7,257 nucleotides of DNA from Candidatus Methanophagales archaeon (GTDB taxonomy: Archaea; Halobacteriota; Syntropharchaeia; Alkanophagales; Methanospirareceae): assembly GCA_030668065.1 (NCBI GenBank), contig DAOUUS010000076.1:1-7257 (forward strand), read 5' to 3'. Below are positions 5,519-7,257 of the stretch, piece by piece. Position 1 is the first letter of the stretch. Each line of letters begins with the position of its first letter. A program made the translations under genes and the position numbers. A model generated the notes under the pieces. The model worked only from the letters and a program-made list of their open reading frames with translations. It had not been told where the DNA came from and searched no databases.

Positions 5519-7036
5519 ATGGCAGGAAGCAACGAGGAATGGACCGAGAAATATCGCCCGAAGAAGCTAATAGAGGTTCTGGGCAACAATAAAGCGGCAG
5601 GAGAGCTAAATGAGTGGGCAGAAAGTATCAATAAAGCGAAGTCGAAGAAGGCGGCTATTCTTCACGGACCTCCGGGCTGTGGTAAGACCTCGGCTGCTTA
5701 TGCCCTCGCCACCGAGAAAGGCTGGGATGTTATCGAGTTAAACGCATCAGATCAGAGAAGCGAGAAGGTGATAAAAAGTATTGTGGGTCCCGCTTCTACA
5801 AGTAACACATTCAGCAGGACCACGAGGTTAATCATTCTGGACGAAGCGGATAACCTGCATGGTAACGAAGACCGTGGCGGCACCAAAGCGATTACCGAGA
5901 TAATAAAGAAGAGCACACAGCCAATCATACTAATCGCAAATGAATTATACAAAATGGGCACACCATTGCAGCGTAATTGTAAGTTAATTCGGTTTCAAAA
6001 GATAAGAGCCGAGCGAATTGTGCGTGTGCTCAAACGCTTAAGTGCAGCAGAAGGAATAAGCGTAGAAGATGAAGCGTTGCGTAATTTAGCTGAAAACGCA
6101 AATGGCGATTTACGGTCGGCAATAAACGATCTGCAGGCTATTTCTATTTCGGATACCGGAAAGGGGATAGTTAAAGACGATATAGCCACGGGTAAACGAG
6201 ACGTGGAAGTGTCTATATTCGAGGTATTGAAGAAGATCTTGGGTGGTTCGGGGCATGGACGCGGATACGAGATGCAAGAGGTTCTTTTTTCGCTTTATAA
6301 TCTTGATAAGACGCCTGACGAGACCATAAACTGGATATATGCGAATTTACCGAATGCTTACGGTGAGGGTGAAGACCGAAAGTTTTTGCGTGGTTTGCAT
6401 TACTTATGCCGGGCGGATTTGTTTTTAGGAAGAACACGTAGGCGAGAGAATTACAAATTCTGGCGATATGCTTCCAGTTTAATGGCTTGTGGCGTGTTCT
6501 CGACAAAGGTGGGAAAAGAAAGCGGACAACCACGGCGTCAGTACTATCAGTATAAATCGCCCTGGCAACGCGCCCGACCGGAAGACGGAGAAGAGCGTAA
6601 ATATGCCGCTGTAAAAGAGGAGTTAGCGAAGAAAGTAGGTGCGTATTGCAAAGTGCCGCTACACTATGCACGGTCTTTTATCATACCGTTGTTGAAAGTT
6701 TCTTTTAGAAACGAAAGTAAGGCGCGGGATATAGCGGCATCGCTACGTCTGGACGTACCGCAAATAGCGTTCTTGACGAGTGACACGGAGCAGGATACAA
6801 AAGAGCGTAACAAAAAAGCTAAACGGATATATCAGGATGCAGTTGCAATTACAGCGGGGAAAAAGAAGCTGGTAAGGAAGGCAAAGGTAAAAGCAGCACC
6901 TGTTCCGCATAAAAAACTAGTGGTCGAGGAAGTAGTAGAGCTAAAAGTGGTAAAGGAACCAGAGACGGTGGAAATCAAGAAGGAAGAGGAGGAAGAAGAG
7001 CGGAAAACGCAAAAAACGTTTGAGGATTTCTTTTAG
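5519..7036 (+). CDS. rfcL: Replication factor C large subunit (clamp loader)
   Basis: AAA+ ATPase that, with the small RFC subunits, opens the PCNA ring and loads it on primer-template DNA. From the ATG at 5519 it has 505 residues, normal for archaeal RfcL. The start WTEKYRPKKLIEVLGN is the conserved RFC box. Walker A GPPGCGKT is at 50-57, Walker B LIILDEAD at 104-111, sensor 1 near Asn141 (LIANELY), and sensor 2 GDLRSAINDL at 196-205. A helical collar domain follows to about residue 440, then a Lys/Val/Glu-rich linker with a six-Glu run. The last eight residues, QKTFEDFF (498-505), form a PCNA-interacting (PIP) box. No intein is present. A TTG at 5513 is in frame but would add only two residues, so ATG is preferred. 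No Shine-Dalgarno is visible, consistent with a leaderless or short-leader mRNA. It diverges from rpiA and converges on hemB; rfcS is not in the window. Confidence 0.95.
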   Translation: MAGSNEEWTEKYRPKKLIEVLGNNKAAGELNEWAESINKAKSKKAAILHGPPGCGKTSAAYALATEKGWDVIELNASDQRSEKVIKSIVGPASTSNTFSRTTRLIILDEADNLHGNEDRGGTKAITEIIKKSTQPIILIANELYKMGTPLQRNCKLIRFQKIRAERIVRVLKRLSAAEGISVEDEALRNLAENANGDLRSAINDLQAISISDTGKGIVKDDIATGKRDVEVSIFEVLKKILGGSGHGRGYEMQEVLFSLYNLDKTPDETINWIYANLPNAYGEGEDRKFLRGLHYLCRADLFLGRTRRRENYKFWRYASSLMACGVFSTKVGKESGQPRRQYYQYKSPWQRARPEDGEERKYAAVKEELAKKVGAYCKVPLHYARSFIIPLLKVSFRNESKARDIAASLRLDVPQIAFLTSDTEQDTKERNKKAKRIYQDAVAITAGKKKLVRKAKVKAAPVPHKKLVVEEVVELKVVKEPETVEIKKEEEEEERKTQKTFEDFF

Positions 7037-7082
7037 GGTTGTTCTGGGGACAATTACGATTTGTCTTGTATCTTATTCACAA

Positions 7083-7257
<175 letters not shown>

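Noticed and set aside
6213..6671. A 152-codon open frame antisense to rfcL
   Set aside because: It lies wholly inside a strongly conserved gene, has no family resemblance and a composition typical of an antisense shadow.

Overview
The window looks like chromosomal DNA from a euryarchaeon that makes methanofuran, that is a methanogen or a methane/alkane oxidiser of the ANME type. The support is an archaeal replication factor C large subunit with a C-terminal PCNA-binding motif, an MfnB-type methanofuran synthesis enzyme, an archaeal-length RpiA, and TATA-like rather than bacterial promoter signals. The exact lineage cannot be fixed from this sequence alone. No rRNA, tRNA, CRISPR array or intact mobile element was seen.

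Left third (1-3662, + strand): a probable catabolic operon. It opens with the 3' part of an amino-acid antiporter of the GadC/TyrP type, which carries a one-base frameshift just before its last membrane helix. A 626-residue PLP-dependent decarboxylase follows 24 bp later. It is collinear with the large bacterial (lactobacillus/enterococcus) tyrosine decarboxylases, not with the short archaeal MfnA. Antiporter plus decarboxylase is the classic layout of an amino-acid/amine exchange system. Downstream lies an MFS transporter cut off after about seven membrane helices, then about 250 bp without a convincing gene.

Middle (3914-5429, - strand): mfnB (triose phosphate to the furan precursor of methanofuran) lies downstream of rpiA (pentose phosphate isomerase). 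A 106-bp gap between them contains a separate promoter-like TATA element. rpiA keeps its catalytic residues but has a tryptophan in its glycine-rich loop.

Right third: rfcL (+ strand, 5519-7036) diverges from rpiA across an 89-bp spacer with a shared TATA-like core inside a 7-bp inverted repeat. The window closes with the C-terminal 57 residues of hemB on the - strand, convergent with rfcL.

The most interesting idea is the placement of a bacterial-type tyrosine decarboxylase and its antiporter about 1 kb from mfnB. Tyramine is a building block of methanofuran, so the enzyme may feed that pathway, or it may be an acquired amine-exchange module. The sequence alone does not decide between these.
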